A DNA stretch of 64,000 nucleotides. Source: Chryseosolibacter indicum (GTDB lineage: Bacteria > Bacteroidota > Bacteroidia > Cytophagales > Cyclobacteriaceae). This document shows, one piece after another, positions 1-9,065 of the stretch. The notes beneath the pieces were generated by a model. It was not told the origin of the DNA. It did no database searches and saw nothing but the letters and a program-made list of their open reading frames with translations. Numbering within the stretch: position 1 is the stretch's first letter; every line of letters begins with the position of its first letter. The stretch spans positions 1 through 64,000 of the forward strand of contig NZ_JAHESD010000004.1 in the NCBI RefSeq assembly GCF_018598585.1, in the 5' to 3' direction. Position numbers and translations under genes: made by a program.

Positions 1-310
1 ACTTCGTATAGTTATGAAGTACGGCCGCTTGAGTTTCCTGACTGTTTTGTTGAAAGGTTTGATCATCGAGTTGCAGTTCAGCCTTAAGTTCCTCTGCTAA
101 TTCATTTGGTTTTCCGTTCGCAAATTCATTTAAGTAGTAAAGAATTCGATCTTTCATTTCCTGCGATGCCTTATTGGTAAAAGTTACCGCAAGAATGAAC
201 TTGTAATAATCAGAGCGGAAGCGAAGCGCCAGTTTTAGGTATTCTTTTGCTAACGTGCGCGTTTTTCCGCTCCCTGCAGAGCTTCGATATATTGAAAAGA
301 TCTTATCCAA
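1..310 (-). CDS. UvrD/RecB-type helicase-nuclease, N-terminal fragment
   Basis: This is the 5' end of a superfamily 1 helicase that leaves the window on the left. The minus strand from about 310 reads IYRSSAGSGKT, a Walker A loop near residues 8-17, followed about 30 residues later by AVTFTNKASQEMKDRI, the motif Ia region typical of UvrD, RecB and AddA proteins. Such enzymes unwind and resect broken DNA ends. No ATG precedes the P-loop; an in-frame TGA lies just upstream, so the start is probably the TTG at 310, or another non-ATG codon. It is divergent from the CHAT gene. Whether it is AddA-like or a plain UvrD cannot be told from 100 residues. Confidence 0.8.
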   Translation of the reverse strand, partial: MDKIFSIYRSSAGSGKTRTLAKEYLKLALRFRSDYYKFILAVTFTNKASQEMKDRILYYLNEFANGKPNELAEELKAELQLDDQTFQQNSQETQAAVLHNYTK

Positions 311-448
311 AGATGGTATTAAAATTCAAGTATAAAGTTGGTTTTCGATAACGAATAACACCGCAAGTTATAAGTCTGCATCGATAAGTTCTATACATAG
401 ATAAATTAGCAACTGCTTAATTATCAATAAAATTCAAATGATTTTGAT

Positions 449-456
449 TAATTTTG
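449..456 (+). promoter_or_regulatory. Bacteroidota -7 promoter element upstream of the CHAT gene
   Basis: TAATTTTG matches the TAnnTTTG -7 consensus of Bacteroidota housekeeping promoters and lies 27 bases before the ATG at 483. No clear -33 TTTG was found at the usual spacing, so this is a partial match. The 170-base gap from 311 is AT-rich and otherwise featureless; it must also hold the promoter of the divergent helicase. Confidence 0.4.
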
Positions 457-482
457 GAATAACTTGTTAAAACCCCCTGGTT

Positions 483-3400
483 ATGCACCACTTACGGTAT
501 CTTATTACTGCCGCTGTTGTTTTATTATTAATTTCTCAGACAGCGTTGAGTCAGAACAAAAAGCTGGATAAAACACTCAAAAAGGTTGACAACTATTATA
601 ACGGTGGTTATTTCCCAAAAGCATTAAAATCCCTAAGAAAGTTTAAAGGCGGAGCTTTAAAGCTAGGTACTGAAAATGACTACATGGTTCAGTATTACAT
701 TCGTGAAGCTCGAATTAATCTTGCCTCAGGTATTATTGCAGGATTTGAGGCCAGTATCAATAATGCACTTGCCACAAGCGAGAGGGTTCATGGCTCATCA
801 AATAAAAGTCACGTTTCTACTTTAATAGATATCGCTGAGTTGTATAACGAATATGGAAATTATAGAATTAGTATCGGATATATCGAAAAGGCTAGGGGGA
901 TTATAGAGAAGTTGGCTGAAGTTGATGAGGGTTTAAGGGCACGCATGAATCTTGTGCGAGCAGAAACTTTAACAGGACAAGGCTTTTATAATGAAGCTAT
1001 AGCGGTGGCCAGAAGCATAGAAAACTACTGCTTGGTAAGAGCTGTTGAAAAAGAAACAGTTGTAGAAGGTGGAATAATAAAAACAAGAAGAATTGCTGTC
1101 GAAGAATTACCTCAAAGATTTGAAGCCTATGCGCGCTTACTCACATTAATAGCTCGTGCATACGGAAAGAAGGGAAACCTGATTAGTGCAGATTCCGCTT
1201 TTACAGCAGCGGCTACGTGGATTAAAAAAAATCAACGTTATATGGACGAAACAAGTGTTGCCTATGTTAAGAACAATTACCTAAATTCCCTTACTCTCAT
1301 AGAAAACGGCAACAAGCAGCGCGGGCAGAAGTCTTTAGAGCTTGATAATATCCTTGATGGGTTAAAGAAGCGGGTAGCACCTACACACACCCTGGCGCAG
1401 AATATCTATCTTGATTATTTGAAGGAACTTATTGAACGGGGAGCCAAGAGTAAATACAATACCACGAAGCTTGAATACGAACGCAGCTTGATTAAGTACT
1501 TTCCCAAGACAAGTTTGGTTCGTTTAAATTTCAACGCAGTTGAGTTTACAGCAAAATTCGAGAAGGAACATACAAAAAACCTGGAAACAAATGCAATTAA
1601 CATGCTTGATTCCAAATCTGTTCCCAAATACTATCGTACCACAGAGCGTATCCTCGCATTTCTAACAGAAGTCGCTCTTTTAGAGAAACGATATTTAAAT
1701 GCTGAAAATTATCTGCTTCAGATCAGTGAAATAAAAAAGGAGTTATGCGGTGAGAGCTCTCCTGAATATCATCTTTCCCAAATCCAGTTAGCAAACTTCT
1801 ATCTTGATTATACAAATAACATCGAACGGGCCGGTAAAATTTATGAAGAAAGCTATTCGAAGGTTGTGTCCAAAGAAATAGAAGCATGGCACAAAGATCA
1901 TTTAAATATACTTAACCACCTTGCCAGATATTATGAAGTGATGGATAAGTACGCTCTTGCAGCTACTATTTTGGACAAGGCCTCCGATGTTGCGAGATCA
2001 AAATATGATTCAAATGATCCTGATTTTGCCATAGAACAAGACTATCTGGCTCAGTTGCAATTACGCATAGGTCAGTATGAGAAAGCTGAGGAGTCAATTA
2101 ATAAAGCATTGAATATCCTTGAAAATTATCGTAAAGACGAAGCTTTTTTAGGAGCGTATGTCCACACAATAGAAACGCAGGCAAAGTTGTTTGGTATAAA
2201 GGGATTGTTTGATGAAGCTGAAAGTAATCTGGATAGATCAAGAAAATTAATTTCTAAGGCAAAAATAGCGCTAGGTGGCGAAGTTTCGTCTGCAGAGGAA
2301 TTATCCTCACTGTTAATTCAATTGGGCCGGTTCTCAGAAGCAGACAAAGTGCTAAACGATCAGATACCATCTTATGAAAGACTTTATGGTGTCAATTCCC
2401 TTCGGCTTATAGAACCTCTCGTTTATAAAGGGCGCATTTTACTATCAAAAGGTGATTACACGGAAGCGGAAAGAGTAGCTTTGCGCGCAAATCAACTTGC
2501 TTTAAAAATATACGGTGACCATTCTACAAAGACAGCACCAACACAAAAACTCCTTGCGGACATCTACTATACCCTTGGTGATTATGATAAGGCAGAGGGA
2601 AATTCTTTAAAGGCAATCGTAAGCCAGGAGAATCAATTTGGCCGTTCTCACATTGAAGTTGCAAAATCTGTTTCCCAACTGGCACTTATTAAATTCTACA
2701 AAGGTGACGCCAACGATGGAATTGAAAAATTAATGCTGGAGGCAAGAGATATCATTCTTCAAAAGCTCGGTAATGAAAATCCTCAGTACGCCGAGATGCT
2801 GAAAAATCTTGCGGTGCTATACATTTCAGAAGGTAAGTATGATGCTGCCTTTAACTCATTAACAGTAGCAGAAATGATATGGCGAACAAAAACAGGAACA
2901 AAGAATAATATCAATGCCGCAAGTATTTATACGTTGACAGGTGATGTTTACTATCAGCTTAAAAATTACAGGAAGTCTGAAGAATTTTATAACCGAGCCA
3001 GAGACCTATATGAAAAGTTCTTTAGCACCAGGCACCCGGAGTATGTAAAAGTACTATCAAAGCTTAGTAAGGTTTATTATATGGAAAAGGACTTTAAGAA
3101 GTCTAAACGGTTAATTGAAGAATCATTGACTAACTATGAAAATTTTATAAAACAATACTTCCCGGCGCTGAGCGAGCGTGAGAAGGCTAAATACTGGAAT
3201 ACAATTCGTGGGGATTTTGAATTTTACAATACACTTGCTTTTAGTAACCTTGAAGACTTCAGAGACCTTACTGCAAAAGTGTATAACTATCAGCTCCTAA
3301 CGAAAGCATTATTACTCAGCTCTTCAATAAAAATTCGCCAAAGAATAATGGATAGTAATGATGAGGAATTGAAGAGTAAATATAACAACTGGGTAGCGAA

Positions 3401-4715
3401 GAAAGAAAAGTTAACATTAGCATTATCAATGAGTCCTGCTCAGCTCACGGAAAATGATATTAACCCGGCATCTCTTCAGGATGATGTAGAAAGAATTGAA
3501 AAAGAGCTAAGTCAAAAGTCAGAGATATTTGGACAAAGTTTTGAGAATAAACGAATCAGTTTTGATGATATCCGAAAGTCTTTAAAACCGAATGAAGTAG
3601 CAATGGAAATGGTTAGATACAGGTACTTCAACCATACCTTTACAGATTCTGTAATATATGCAGCCTTGTATCTCACTGCTGAAACGTCAAAACCGAAAGC
3701 CATCATTTTAAAAGACGGCTCAAAGATGGAGACTCGTTATTTCAAGTTCTATCGAAATGCAATCACTGGTCGTATTCCTGATAATGTCTCTTACAACGTT
3801 TATTGGAAAGCAATAAGCGATGAATTGGGACAGACATCAACTGTTTATTTATCTGCGGATGGTATTTACAATCAAATCAACCTGGAGGCTATACCAGCAC
3901 CAGATGGAAGATATATCATTGATAACTCAAACATTGTGTTGGTCAGCAATACCAAAGACATCTTTTTGAGGAAGTCAAGGCCTGCATCAAATGATAAAGT
4001 GAACACGGCATCTATGTTTGGTAATCCAACGTTTTACCTTACTGCTTCTGCCGATGTTGCGAAAAATATTTCTGCGCTTCCTGGTACACAAAAGGAAGTA
4101 GACCAGCTTCAATTGATGCTGAAGGAAAAAGGATGGTTAACATCCGAATACCTTGAAGATGCTGCCGCAGAAGAAAAAATAAAGGAACTCAGTAGCCCTA
4201 AGATTTTTCATATAGCGACACATGGCTTATATAAGCCTACAGAACAAGTTACCTTAGAAAAGGAGATGGAAGGAAATGAAGCAGTGTTGGCACAGAATCC
4301 GCTACTTCGAACTGGCTTATTATTAAAAGGGGCTGGCGATTTATTAGATAAAACCAGCTATAACTACAACATGGAAAATGGGATTCTTACAGCCTATGAG
4401 GCAATGAGTTTGAATCTGGATAAAACTGATTTGGTCGTTCTCAGTGCTTGCGAAACTGGTTTAGGTGATTTGCAAGCAGGAGAGGGGGTTTACGGCTTAC
4501 AACGGGCCTTTCTTGTTGCCGGTGCAAAAGTACTTATTATGAGCATGTTTAAAGTAGACGATGAAGCTACACAAAAGTTAATGTTAAAATTCTACCAGAA
4601 GTGGCTGAATAGCGGAAATTTGCGCGAGAGTTTTATAGAAGCAAAAAAGGAACTGCGTGTTGAATATCCTGATCCTATTCATTGGGGAGCATTTATGATG
4701 ATTGGACTGCAGTAA
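483..4715 (+). CDS. Secreted TPR-repeat protein with C-terminal CHAT protease domain
   Basis: A 1410-residue protein with an N-terminal signal peptide (cleavage near LSQ, about residue 23). It has a long run of tetratricopeptide-like helical repeats over roughly residues 50-920 (units such as GDYDKAEGNSLKAI and KNYRKSEEFYNRA). A coiled linker and a CHAT (caspase-like HetF-associated) domain over about 1090-1410 follow. The catalytic pair is visible: His1247 in HIATHG and Cys1323 in LSACETGLGD. The domain end KVDDEATQKLM...HWGAFMMIG is typical. CHAT proteins are clan CD cysteine peptidases or inactive relatives; the TPR array probably binds a partner. The gene stands alone, so partner and substrate are unknown. 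Export points to a periplasmic or surface role. Family call is firm, function is not. Confidence 0.9.
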   Translation: MHHLRYLITAAVVLLLISQTALSQNKKLDKTLKKVDNYYNGGYFPKALKSLRKFKGGALKLGTENDYMVQYYIREARINLASGIIAGFEASINNALATSERVHGSSNKSHVSTLIDIAELYNEYGNYRISIGYIEKARGIIEKLAEVDEGLRARMNLVRAETLTGQGFYNEAIAVARSIENYCLVRAVEKETVVEGGIIKTRRIAVEELPQRFEAYARLLTLIARAYGKKGNLISADSAFTAAATWIKKNQRYMDETSVAYVKNNYLNSLTLIENGNKQRGQKSLELDNILDGLKKRVAPTHTLAQNIYLDYLKELIERGAKSKYNTTKLEYERSLIKYFPKTSLVRLNFNAVEFTAKFEKEHTKNLETNAINMLDSKSVPKYYRTTERILAFLTEVALLEKRYLNAENYLLQISEIKKELCGESSPEYHLSQIQLANFYLDYTNNIERAGKIYEESYSKVVSKEIEAWHKDHLNILNHLARYYEVMDKYALAATILDKASDVARSKYDSNDPDFAIEQDYLAQLQLRIGQYEKAEESINKALNILENYRKDEAFLGAYVHTIETQAKLFGIKGLFDEAESNLDRSRKLISKAKIALGGEVSSAEELSSLLIQLGRFSEADKVLNDQIPSYERLYGVNSLRLIEPLVYKGRILLSKGDYTEAERVALRANQLALKIYGDHSTKTAPTQKLLADIYYTLGDYDKAEGNSLKAIVSQENQFGRSHIEVAKSVSQLALIKFYKGDANDGIEKLMLEARDIILQKLGNENPQYAEMLKNLAVLYISEGKYDAAFNSLTVAEMIWRTKTGTKNNINAASIYTLTGDVYYQLKNYRKSEEFYNRARDLYEKFFSTRHPEYVKVLSKLSKVYYMEKDFKKSKRLIEESLTNYENFIKQYFPALSEREKAKYWNTIRGDFEFYNTLAFSNLEDFRDLTAKVYNYQLLTKALLLSSSIKIRQRIMDSNDEELKSKYNNWVAKKEKLTLALSMSPAQLTENDINPASLQDDVERIEKELSQKSEIFGQSFENKRISFDDIRKSLKPNEVAMEMVRYRYFNHTFTDSVIYAALYLTAETSKPKAIILKDGSKMETRYFKFYRNAITGRIPDNVSYNVYWKAISDELGQTSTVYLSADGIYNQINLEAIPAPDGRYIIDNSNIVLVSNTKDIFLRKSRPASNDKVNTASMFGNPTFYLTASADVAKNISALPGTQKEVDQLQLMLKEKGWLTSEYLEDAAAEEKIKELSSPKIFHIATHGLYKPTEQVTLEKEMEGNEAVLAQNPLLRTGLLLKGAGDLLDKTSYNYNMENGILTAYEAMSLNLDKTDLVVLSACETGLGDLQAGEGVYGLQRAFLVAGAKVLIMSMFKVDDEATQKLMLKFYQKWLNSGNLRESFIEAKKELRVEYPDPIHWGAFMMIGLQ

Positions 4716-4740
4716 ACTGTGCTACCGATAGTACCGCATG

Positions 4741-4774
4741 GAAAGGGTTATGATTTCATAGCCCTTTCTTATTT
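4741..4774 (+). terminator. Intrinsic terminator after the CHAT gene
   Basis: GAAAGGGTTATGA (4741-4753) pairs with TCATAGCCCTTTC (4756-4768), with one G-U pair, followed by TTATTT. It lies 25 bases past the CHAT stop codon. Confidence 0.7.
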
Positions 4775-4824
4775 ACAGGATCGAAGAGGCACAGATTTTT
4801 TCGCCTTACTTAAAATTACATGTA

Positions 4825-5751
4825 ATGGCGGCTAGCAATGTATCTCGTAAATATGCTTTAATTACAGGAGCAACCAGCGGCTTCGGTTATGAATTTGCAA
4901 AGCTCTTTGCAAAAGATGGATATAATTTGGTTCTCGTTGCAAGAAACGACGAAAAACTTCAGGAGCTTGCCGCTGACCTTACGCAAACTTTTCTGATCGA
5001 AGTTCTACCTATCGCAAAAGATCTTTTTAATCCTTCCGCGGCAGCAGAAATCTATAGTGAAACACAGGCAAAGGGAATCGTAATAGACGCGTTGGTAAAT
5101 AACGCGGGACAAGGAACATATGGTCTGTTCGCTGAATATGATTCTGATCGGGATGTCGATATGATTCAATTGAATATCACTTCACTGGTGTGTCTCACAA
5201 AACTATATTTGAAAGAAATGATTGCTCGCAACGAAGGAAAGATCCTTCAGGTAGCATCCCTGTTGGGTAAATATCCAACTCCTTACATGAGCGTGTATGC
5301 TGCGTCTAAAGCCTTCGTGGTAATTTTTACAGAAGGATTGATTAATGAACTTAAGGGTACACAGGTTACGGTAACTGCATTACTCCCAGGGCCCTCAGAT
5401 ACCGATTTCTTTCACAAGGCAGGTGCTGAAGAGACTGTTACTTATAAAGAAGAAGATCTGTCAAACCCTGCAGTAGTAGCGAGGGATGGCTTTGAGGCAT
5501 TAATGAATGGAGAAAGCCGTATAGTATCAGGTATCAAGAACAAAGTGTTTGCAGTCATGAGTGGTGTAATGCCTGACAGTGCATTGGCATCTACCATGGA
5601 GAAGAAGATGCGTCCAAGCGGCGAACAGGAGGGCCGTAGTCATATTACACATGGGCCATCAATAGAAGAACGTGATAGAATTGATGCCGCAACAGGTAAT
5701 ACAGACGGGGACTACCAGGAGCATGAAGATCATGTTCACACGAAGGAATAA
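4825..5751 (+). CDS. Short-chain dehydrogenase/reductase (SDR) with acidic C-terminal tail
   Basis: A 308-residue NAD(P)-dependent oxidoreductase of the classical SDR family. Visible motifs are TGATSGFG at 14-21 (cofactor-binding glycine loop), NNAG at 92-95, Ser145, and the catalytic Tyr158-x3-Lys162 (YAASK). Family members reduce ketones or oxidise alcohols; the substrate cannot be read from the sequence. After about residue 265 it carries a hydrophilic tail rich in Glu, Asp and His (ending HEDHVHTKE), longer than the usual 250-residue core. The SRPBCC gene begins 17 bases after its stop and the two are probably cotranscribed, ending at the hairpin at 6225. Confidence 0.88.
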   Translation: MAASNVSRKYALITGATSGFGYEFAKLFAKDGYNLVLVARNDEKLQELAADLTQTFLIEVLPIAKDLFNPSAAAEIYSETQAKGIVIDALVNNAGQGTYGLFAEYDSDRDVDMIQLNITSLVCLTKLYLKEMIARNEGKILQVASLLGKYPTPYMSVYAASKAFVVIFTEGLINELKGTQVTVTALLPGPSDTDFFHKAGAEETVTYKEEDLSNPAVVARDGFEALMNGESRIVSGIKNKVFAVMSGVMPDSALASTMEKKMRPSGEQEGRSHITHGPSIEERDRIDAATGNTDGDYQEHEDHVHTKE

Positions 5752-5768
5752 TAATTAATTTGGAATTT

Positions 5769-6209
5769 ATGGTTAAGGATCTTATAGTTACAAGAAGTAT
5801 CACGTTAAATGCATCACCCGAACGTGTTTGGGAAGCGCTTACGCATCCTGGAATGACTAAACAATACATGTATGGTGAAGTGAGTTGTGATTGGCAAGAA
5901 GGGAGTAAAATCTTCTGGAAAGCCAATAATGAGCATGGAAAGGAAGTACAGCAAAAGGGTGAGGTTCTTAGAATTGTACCTGGAAAGCTGTTAAGTTATG
6001 CTTTGTATGATCCTGAAATACATTTAGAGGATAAAATTGAACAATATATGCACATCACCTATGAAATTATCCAGAAGCGCGACTTTACCGAGCTTTTAGT
6101 TACTGTGGATAATCTGGGTGGAAGTGATGCCATTGCAGACCAGGTAGTCGAGATGTTGGACTTCGAGGTGCTTCCAAAAATAAAATCACTGGTAGAAACA
6201 ACATTATAA
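5769..6209 (+). CDS. SRPBCC / AHSA1-like (START-superfamily) domain protein
   Basis: A 146-residue cytoplasmic protein of the SRPBCC ligand-binding fold. The N-terminal pattern ITLNASPERVWEALTHPGM is the signature of Aha1/CalC-type proteins. The following W-x-G-x-K strand and a C-terminal amphipathic helix (AIADQVVEMLDFEVLPKIKSLVE) fit the fold. Members bind small hydrophobic ligands, or less often act as Hsp90 co-chaperones; the ligand here is unknown. I chose ATG 5769 rather than the in-frame TTG at 5760 because family members start close before the SRPBCC strand. It directly follows the SDR gene, so both may act in one small-molecule step, which is inference from position. Confidence 0.8.
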   Translation: MVKDLIVTRSITLNASPERVWEALTHPGMTKQYMYGEVSCDWQEGSKIFWKANNEHGKEVQQKGEVLRIVPGKLLSYALYDPEIHLEDKIEQYMHITYEIIQKRDFTELLVTVDNLGGSDAIADQVVEMLDFEVLPKIKSLVETTL

Positions 6210-6224
6210 TTGAAGAGGGGATAG

Positions 6225-6262
6225 ACAAGCGTTATAAATTAAGAACGCTTGTTCTTATTATT
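6225..6262 (+). terminator. Intrinsic terminator closing the SDR-SRPBCC unit
   Basis: ACAAGCGTT (6225-6233) pairs perfectly with AACGCTTGT (6244-6252) around a 10-base loop, followed by TCTTATTATTT. It also makes a TTG start at 6249 for the next gene unlikely, since that codon lies inside the stem. Confidence 0.75.
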
Positions 6263-6299
6263 TGGCATCTTGTTTTTAGCAGCATTGGAAACCAATGCT

Positions 6300-7028
6300 A
6301 TGAAGGTTCTTTTGAAACTACTTTTTCTGGTTATTTCCCATCACGTATTTTCCCAATTTAACGATACAACAAATTATTATATTAATTATACCTCTACCGG
6401 AATCATTAATAAGACTAACGAGGGAAATGCATACGTTCTGAATAATAATATAAAGTTTAACATTTATAAAAAGAGCATTTCGCTCAATACTGCCAATAGT
6501 TGGATTTATGGTGAACAACAAGACAATCTCACCAATAACGACTATGTATCAAATCTTGATCTTAACCTCTTTAAAACAAAAAGGCATATATACTATTGGG
6601 CACTTACAACTTTTGAAAGGAGTTACTCTTTAAAAATTAATCATCGATTACAGTCAGGAGCAGGAGTGGGTTATTATATTATAGATAACAAGAATTTCGT
6701 GTTGCAGGTAAGTGATGGTCTTCTTTACGAGAAAAGCGATTTATACGACTCAGAGGCTGGTAATAATAACTATCAAACAATAAGAAATTCCTTTAGGATT
6801 AAATTCAGGTGGATACTAAAGGATATCATAGTATTAGATAATACTGATTTTTTACAACACTCCTTTAAAGATGGGGACGACTACATTTTCAGGAGCAATA
6901 CCAATGTGTCTGTTAAGTTGCGTAAGTGGCTTAGCTTTACAATTGCTGTTAACTATAACAAATTGAATCTTACAAAGCGGGAGAATTTGCTGCTGAACTA
7001 CGGTTTAACTATGGAAAAGTATTTCTGA
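6300..7028 (+). CDS. Secreted DUF481-like outer-membrane barrel protein
   Basis: A 242-residue protein with signal peptide MKVLLKLLFLVISHHVFSQ, cut before residue 20. The rest is alternating beta-strand sequence rich in Asn, Tyr and Lys, ending in aromatic residues (TMEKYF), as in outer-membrane barrels. Strands such as NTANSWIYGEQQDNLTNND and a late VLDNTDFLQ...FRSNTNVSVKL resemble DUF481 (YdiY) proteins, whose role is not known. The start is ATG 6300; the longer frame from TTG 6249 begins inside a terminator stem. It converges on the ABC gene 10 bases downstream. Outer-membrane location is likely; the family label is tentative. Confidence 0.65.
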   Translation: MKVLLKLLFLVISHHVFSQFNDTTNYYINYTSTGIINKTNEGNAYVLNNNIKFNIYKKSISLNTANSWIYGEQQDNLTNNDYVSNLDLNLFKTKRHIYYWALTTFERSYSLKINHRLQSGAGVGYYIIDNKNFVLQVSDGLLYEKSDLYDSEAGNNNYQTIRNSFRIKFRWILKDIIVLDNTDFLQHSFKDGDDYIFRSNTNVSVKLRKWLSFTIAVNYNKLNLTKRENLLLNYGLTMEKYF

Positions 7029-7038
7029 TTCGAGACCA

Positions 7039-8421
7039 TTAAAGCACCATTTTTAAGCCGGTCCATAGTGCTATATCTTTTTTATAATGACTTATAAGTA
7101 TAAGTGTGGTTTCTGGTTTTAGATACTTTACCAGGTAGTCTGATACAAGCTGTTTTTGTTCTGTGTCCAGGAACTGAAACGGCTCATCCAGTAGTAATAG
7201 ATCTGCTTCTTTTGTAAAGAACTGGATCAAAAGCATGAGCTGGAGCTGTGATGATGATAGTTGTTTAATGGGGCAGTCGAAAAAGTGTTCTGCTTTAAAG
7301 TATGTGATTAAACCGCTTAGCTTATCTGCCTTAATTGTTTGGTCTTTCAATAGGTACTGGTTAGCACTTTCAGTAATGTATTGTGGATTTAGATAGCTCA
7401 ACAATTCCGGCCCAAGATAACTTATCCTTTTTTTTATATCCCAGATAGACTCTCCGCTACCTCTTCTTTTTCCGAAAAGAAACACCTTTTGGCTATAAGC
7501 AAAGGGATGATCAGCATATATAATGCTGAACAAAGTTGTCTTCCCAGAGCCATTTCTCCCGACAAGTGCCCATCGTTCTCCCTTTCGAACGGTCCAGTTA
7601 AAATTGTCAATAATAATCCGCGATCCGTATTGTATTGTAACGTCTTTAAATTCTACAACGGGTTCGTTTGTAATGTTTAATTGTTGGAGTGTCTTGGTAT
7701 TGTTGTTGTTTTGTTGTGTGATCTCTTTCTTTACAGAATAATCTGAAGTCTCTACAATAGTGAAATTATTAATTACCATCCTTTTATTTATGATTGTTGG
7801 TAACTCATGGTCATGATCAACAATAATAATTTGGATGAGGAACTCATTCGCAATAAATGTTATGAAATTATTTAAGTCTGCTCTGCTTTCATGGTCAAGG
7901 CCCTCGTAGGGATAATCAAGTAGTAATACGCGGGGTATTGAAGCAGAAAGGTTTTTAAGAATAAGTACCTTTTTAAGTTGTCCATTTGAAAGCTTTGTTA
8001 TAGGTAAGTTAAGCAGTGCAGTAATATTAAAGCTGGAAGGAAACTCAATGTTTAGGGTATTAATCTCACCGATTAAGTCTTTTACCAATCGGGTTCTTTC
8101 ATCTCCTATCGTGTAATAGCGTTGTTGGTAGAAGGCAGTGTTATCGGATAGAAATGTTTGTAATGCATGTGCCTTTATGTAGTGTATTTTACTTTTCCGC
8201 TCAGCATATATTCCTTCGTAATCTTTGCTGTGTATAAAATCAAAGTGAATGCTGCCTTTGGTTGGGTGGATGGCACCTGCAAGTATGCCAAGGAAAAGTG
8301 TTTTACCTGCACCGGAAGGTCCGGTAATAACCCAATGTTCATTGCTGGCTATTGCTATGTTTAAATTTTGAAATAAGGTAAGGCCTGAACGTACGAGTGT
8401 TACTTCCTTTAATTCAATCAT
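7039..8421 (-). CDS. Tandem ABC ATPase, ModF-like, first site lacking catalytic Glu
   Basis: A 460-residue protein made of two fused ABC ATPase domains and no membrane segment, the layout of E. coli ModF. Domain 1 has Walker A GPSGAGKT (34-41), signature LSNGQ (144-148) and Walker B RVLLLDYP (164-171), in which Tyr170 replaces the catalytic glutamate. Domain 2 has Walker A GRNGSGKT (288-295), a divergent signature LSSSQ and an intact Walker B LLLLDEP. One composite site may therefore bind but hardly turn over ATP. No permease or binding protein lies nearby, so a transport role is unproven; ModF itself has no firmly known function. The gene is monocistronic and converges on the barrel gene. 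Confidence 0.85.
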   Translation of the reverse strand: MIELKEVTLVRSGLTLFQNLNIAIASNEHWVITGPSGAGKTLFLGILAGAIHPTKGSIHFDFIHSKDYEGIYAERKSKIHYIKAHALQTFLSDNTAFYQQRYYTIGDERTRLVKDLIGEINTLNIEFPSSFNITALLNLPITKLSNGQLKKVLILKNLSASIPRVLLLDYPYEGLDHESRADLNNFITFIANEFLIQIIIVDHDHELPTIINKRMVINNFTIVETSDYSVKKEITQQNNNNTKTLQQLNITNEPVVEFKDVTIQYGSRIIIDNFNWTVRKGERWALVGRNGSGKTTLFSIIYADHPFAYSQKVFLFGKRRGSGESIWDIKKRISYLGPELLSYLNPQYITESANQYLLKDQTIKADKLSGLITYFKAEHFFDCPIKQLSSSQLQLMLLIQFFTKEADLLLLDEPFQFLDTEQKQLVSDYLVKYLKPETTLILISHYKKDIALWTGLKMVL

Positions 8422-8505
8422 TAATTATCAAGATACGCTTTTGAGGTGGCTAAAGTAAAAACACATTTTGTTAATAGGTAGTATCAATAGTAGATGTATT
8501 GAGAT

Positions 8506-8545
8506 AAAAAAGCACCCAAAATAGGGTGCCTCTCTTTATTTTTTT
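8506..8545 (-). terminator. Bidirectional hairpin terminator
   Basis: GCACCC (8512-8517) pairs with GGGTGC (8524-8529). On the minus strand it is followed by TTTTTT and would end the small gene at 8617-8868. On the plus strand it is followed by a T-rich tract, but no plus gene precedes it. It lies between that small gene and the ABC gene. Confidence 0.75.
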
Positions 8546-8616
8546 TATATAAAGAATGCTTAAAATCCTTTAGATATAAAAGCTTAAGAATGTAAGGGCT
8601 AGTAAAACGCTAATCA

Positions 8617-8868
8617 CTAAGGTTTTTCTAAAACCAGTGATAATGTTTTTTGTCCGCCTTCCTGCTGTGGTTCAACCTCCAGTGGGTCAGAAACTATTTT
8701 TCCTTCAACTTCTTCGTTTTGATAAACTACCCTTACGCGTCTCCCTTTATCATATTCTGATTCATCTCCGGGAGAGACAGAAACTCTTACCTGTACAGGA
8801 TGGCCTTCTTGGAAGGTTCTATAGATGGAATTTTCTTCGGGAGATATATTCACAGTTTTCATAGTCAT
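8617..8868 (-). CDS. Small hydrophilic protein of unknown function
   Basis: An 83-residue acidic protein with no signal peptide or membrane segment. It is strand-forming (HPVQVRVSVSP, RRVRVVYQNEEVEGKIVSDPLEV), which suggests a small beta-sandwich or barrel. I do not recognise the family. The minus strand is preferred over the overlapping plus-strand frame because it has a natural ATG with AGG about 12 bases upstream and ends just before a strong hairpin with a U-run in this direction. It is monocistronic. Confidence 0.6.
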   Translation of the reverse strand: MTMKTVNISPEENSIYRTFQEGHPVQVRVSVSPGDESEYDKGRRVRVVYQNEEVEGKIVSDPLEVEPQQEGGQKTLSLVLEKP

Positions 8869-9035
8869 AATTTATTACCTGTTAAAACAATCTGAAAAAA
8901 TTATACCACCAACAGTGAGTATTATACTGCCGCTTAATTAACGGAAAATTCTATCTTTTTATAGTTTTCTTTACATGCGCAATACAGCGGGCGATATGCC
9001 TGCCTCATTATTAGGCTCTGCCGCTCTTCATCCAT

Positions 9036-9043
9036 TATCTTTG
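9036..9043 (+). promoter_or_regulatory. Bacteroidota -7 promoter element for the 76-residue gene
   Basis: TATCTTTG matches TAnnTTTG exactly, 22 bases before the ATG at 9066, so the mRNA leader would be only about 15 bases. The rest of 8869-9065 holds the divergent start of the small minus gene and nothing else recognised. Confidence 0.5.
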
Positions 9044-9065
9044 ATGTCATAAACCTCACGCTTCT

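Noticed and set aside
6249-6299. Longer N-terminus of the DUF481-like gene from TTG 6249
   Set aside because: The codon lies inside a terminator stem and the extension precedes a perfect signal peptide beginning at ATG 6300.
8637-8864. Plus-strand 75-residue frame opposite the 83-residue gene
   Set aside because: Leu/Phe-rich antisense shadow; the minus frame has a natural start and a terminator.
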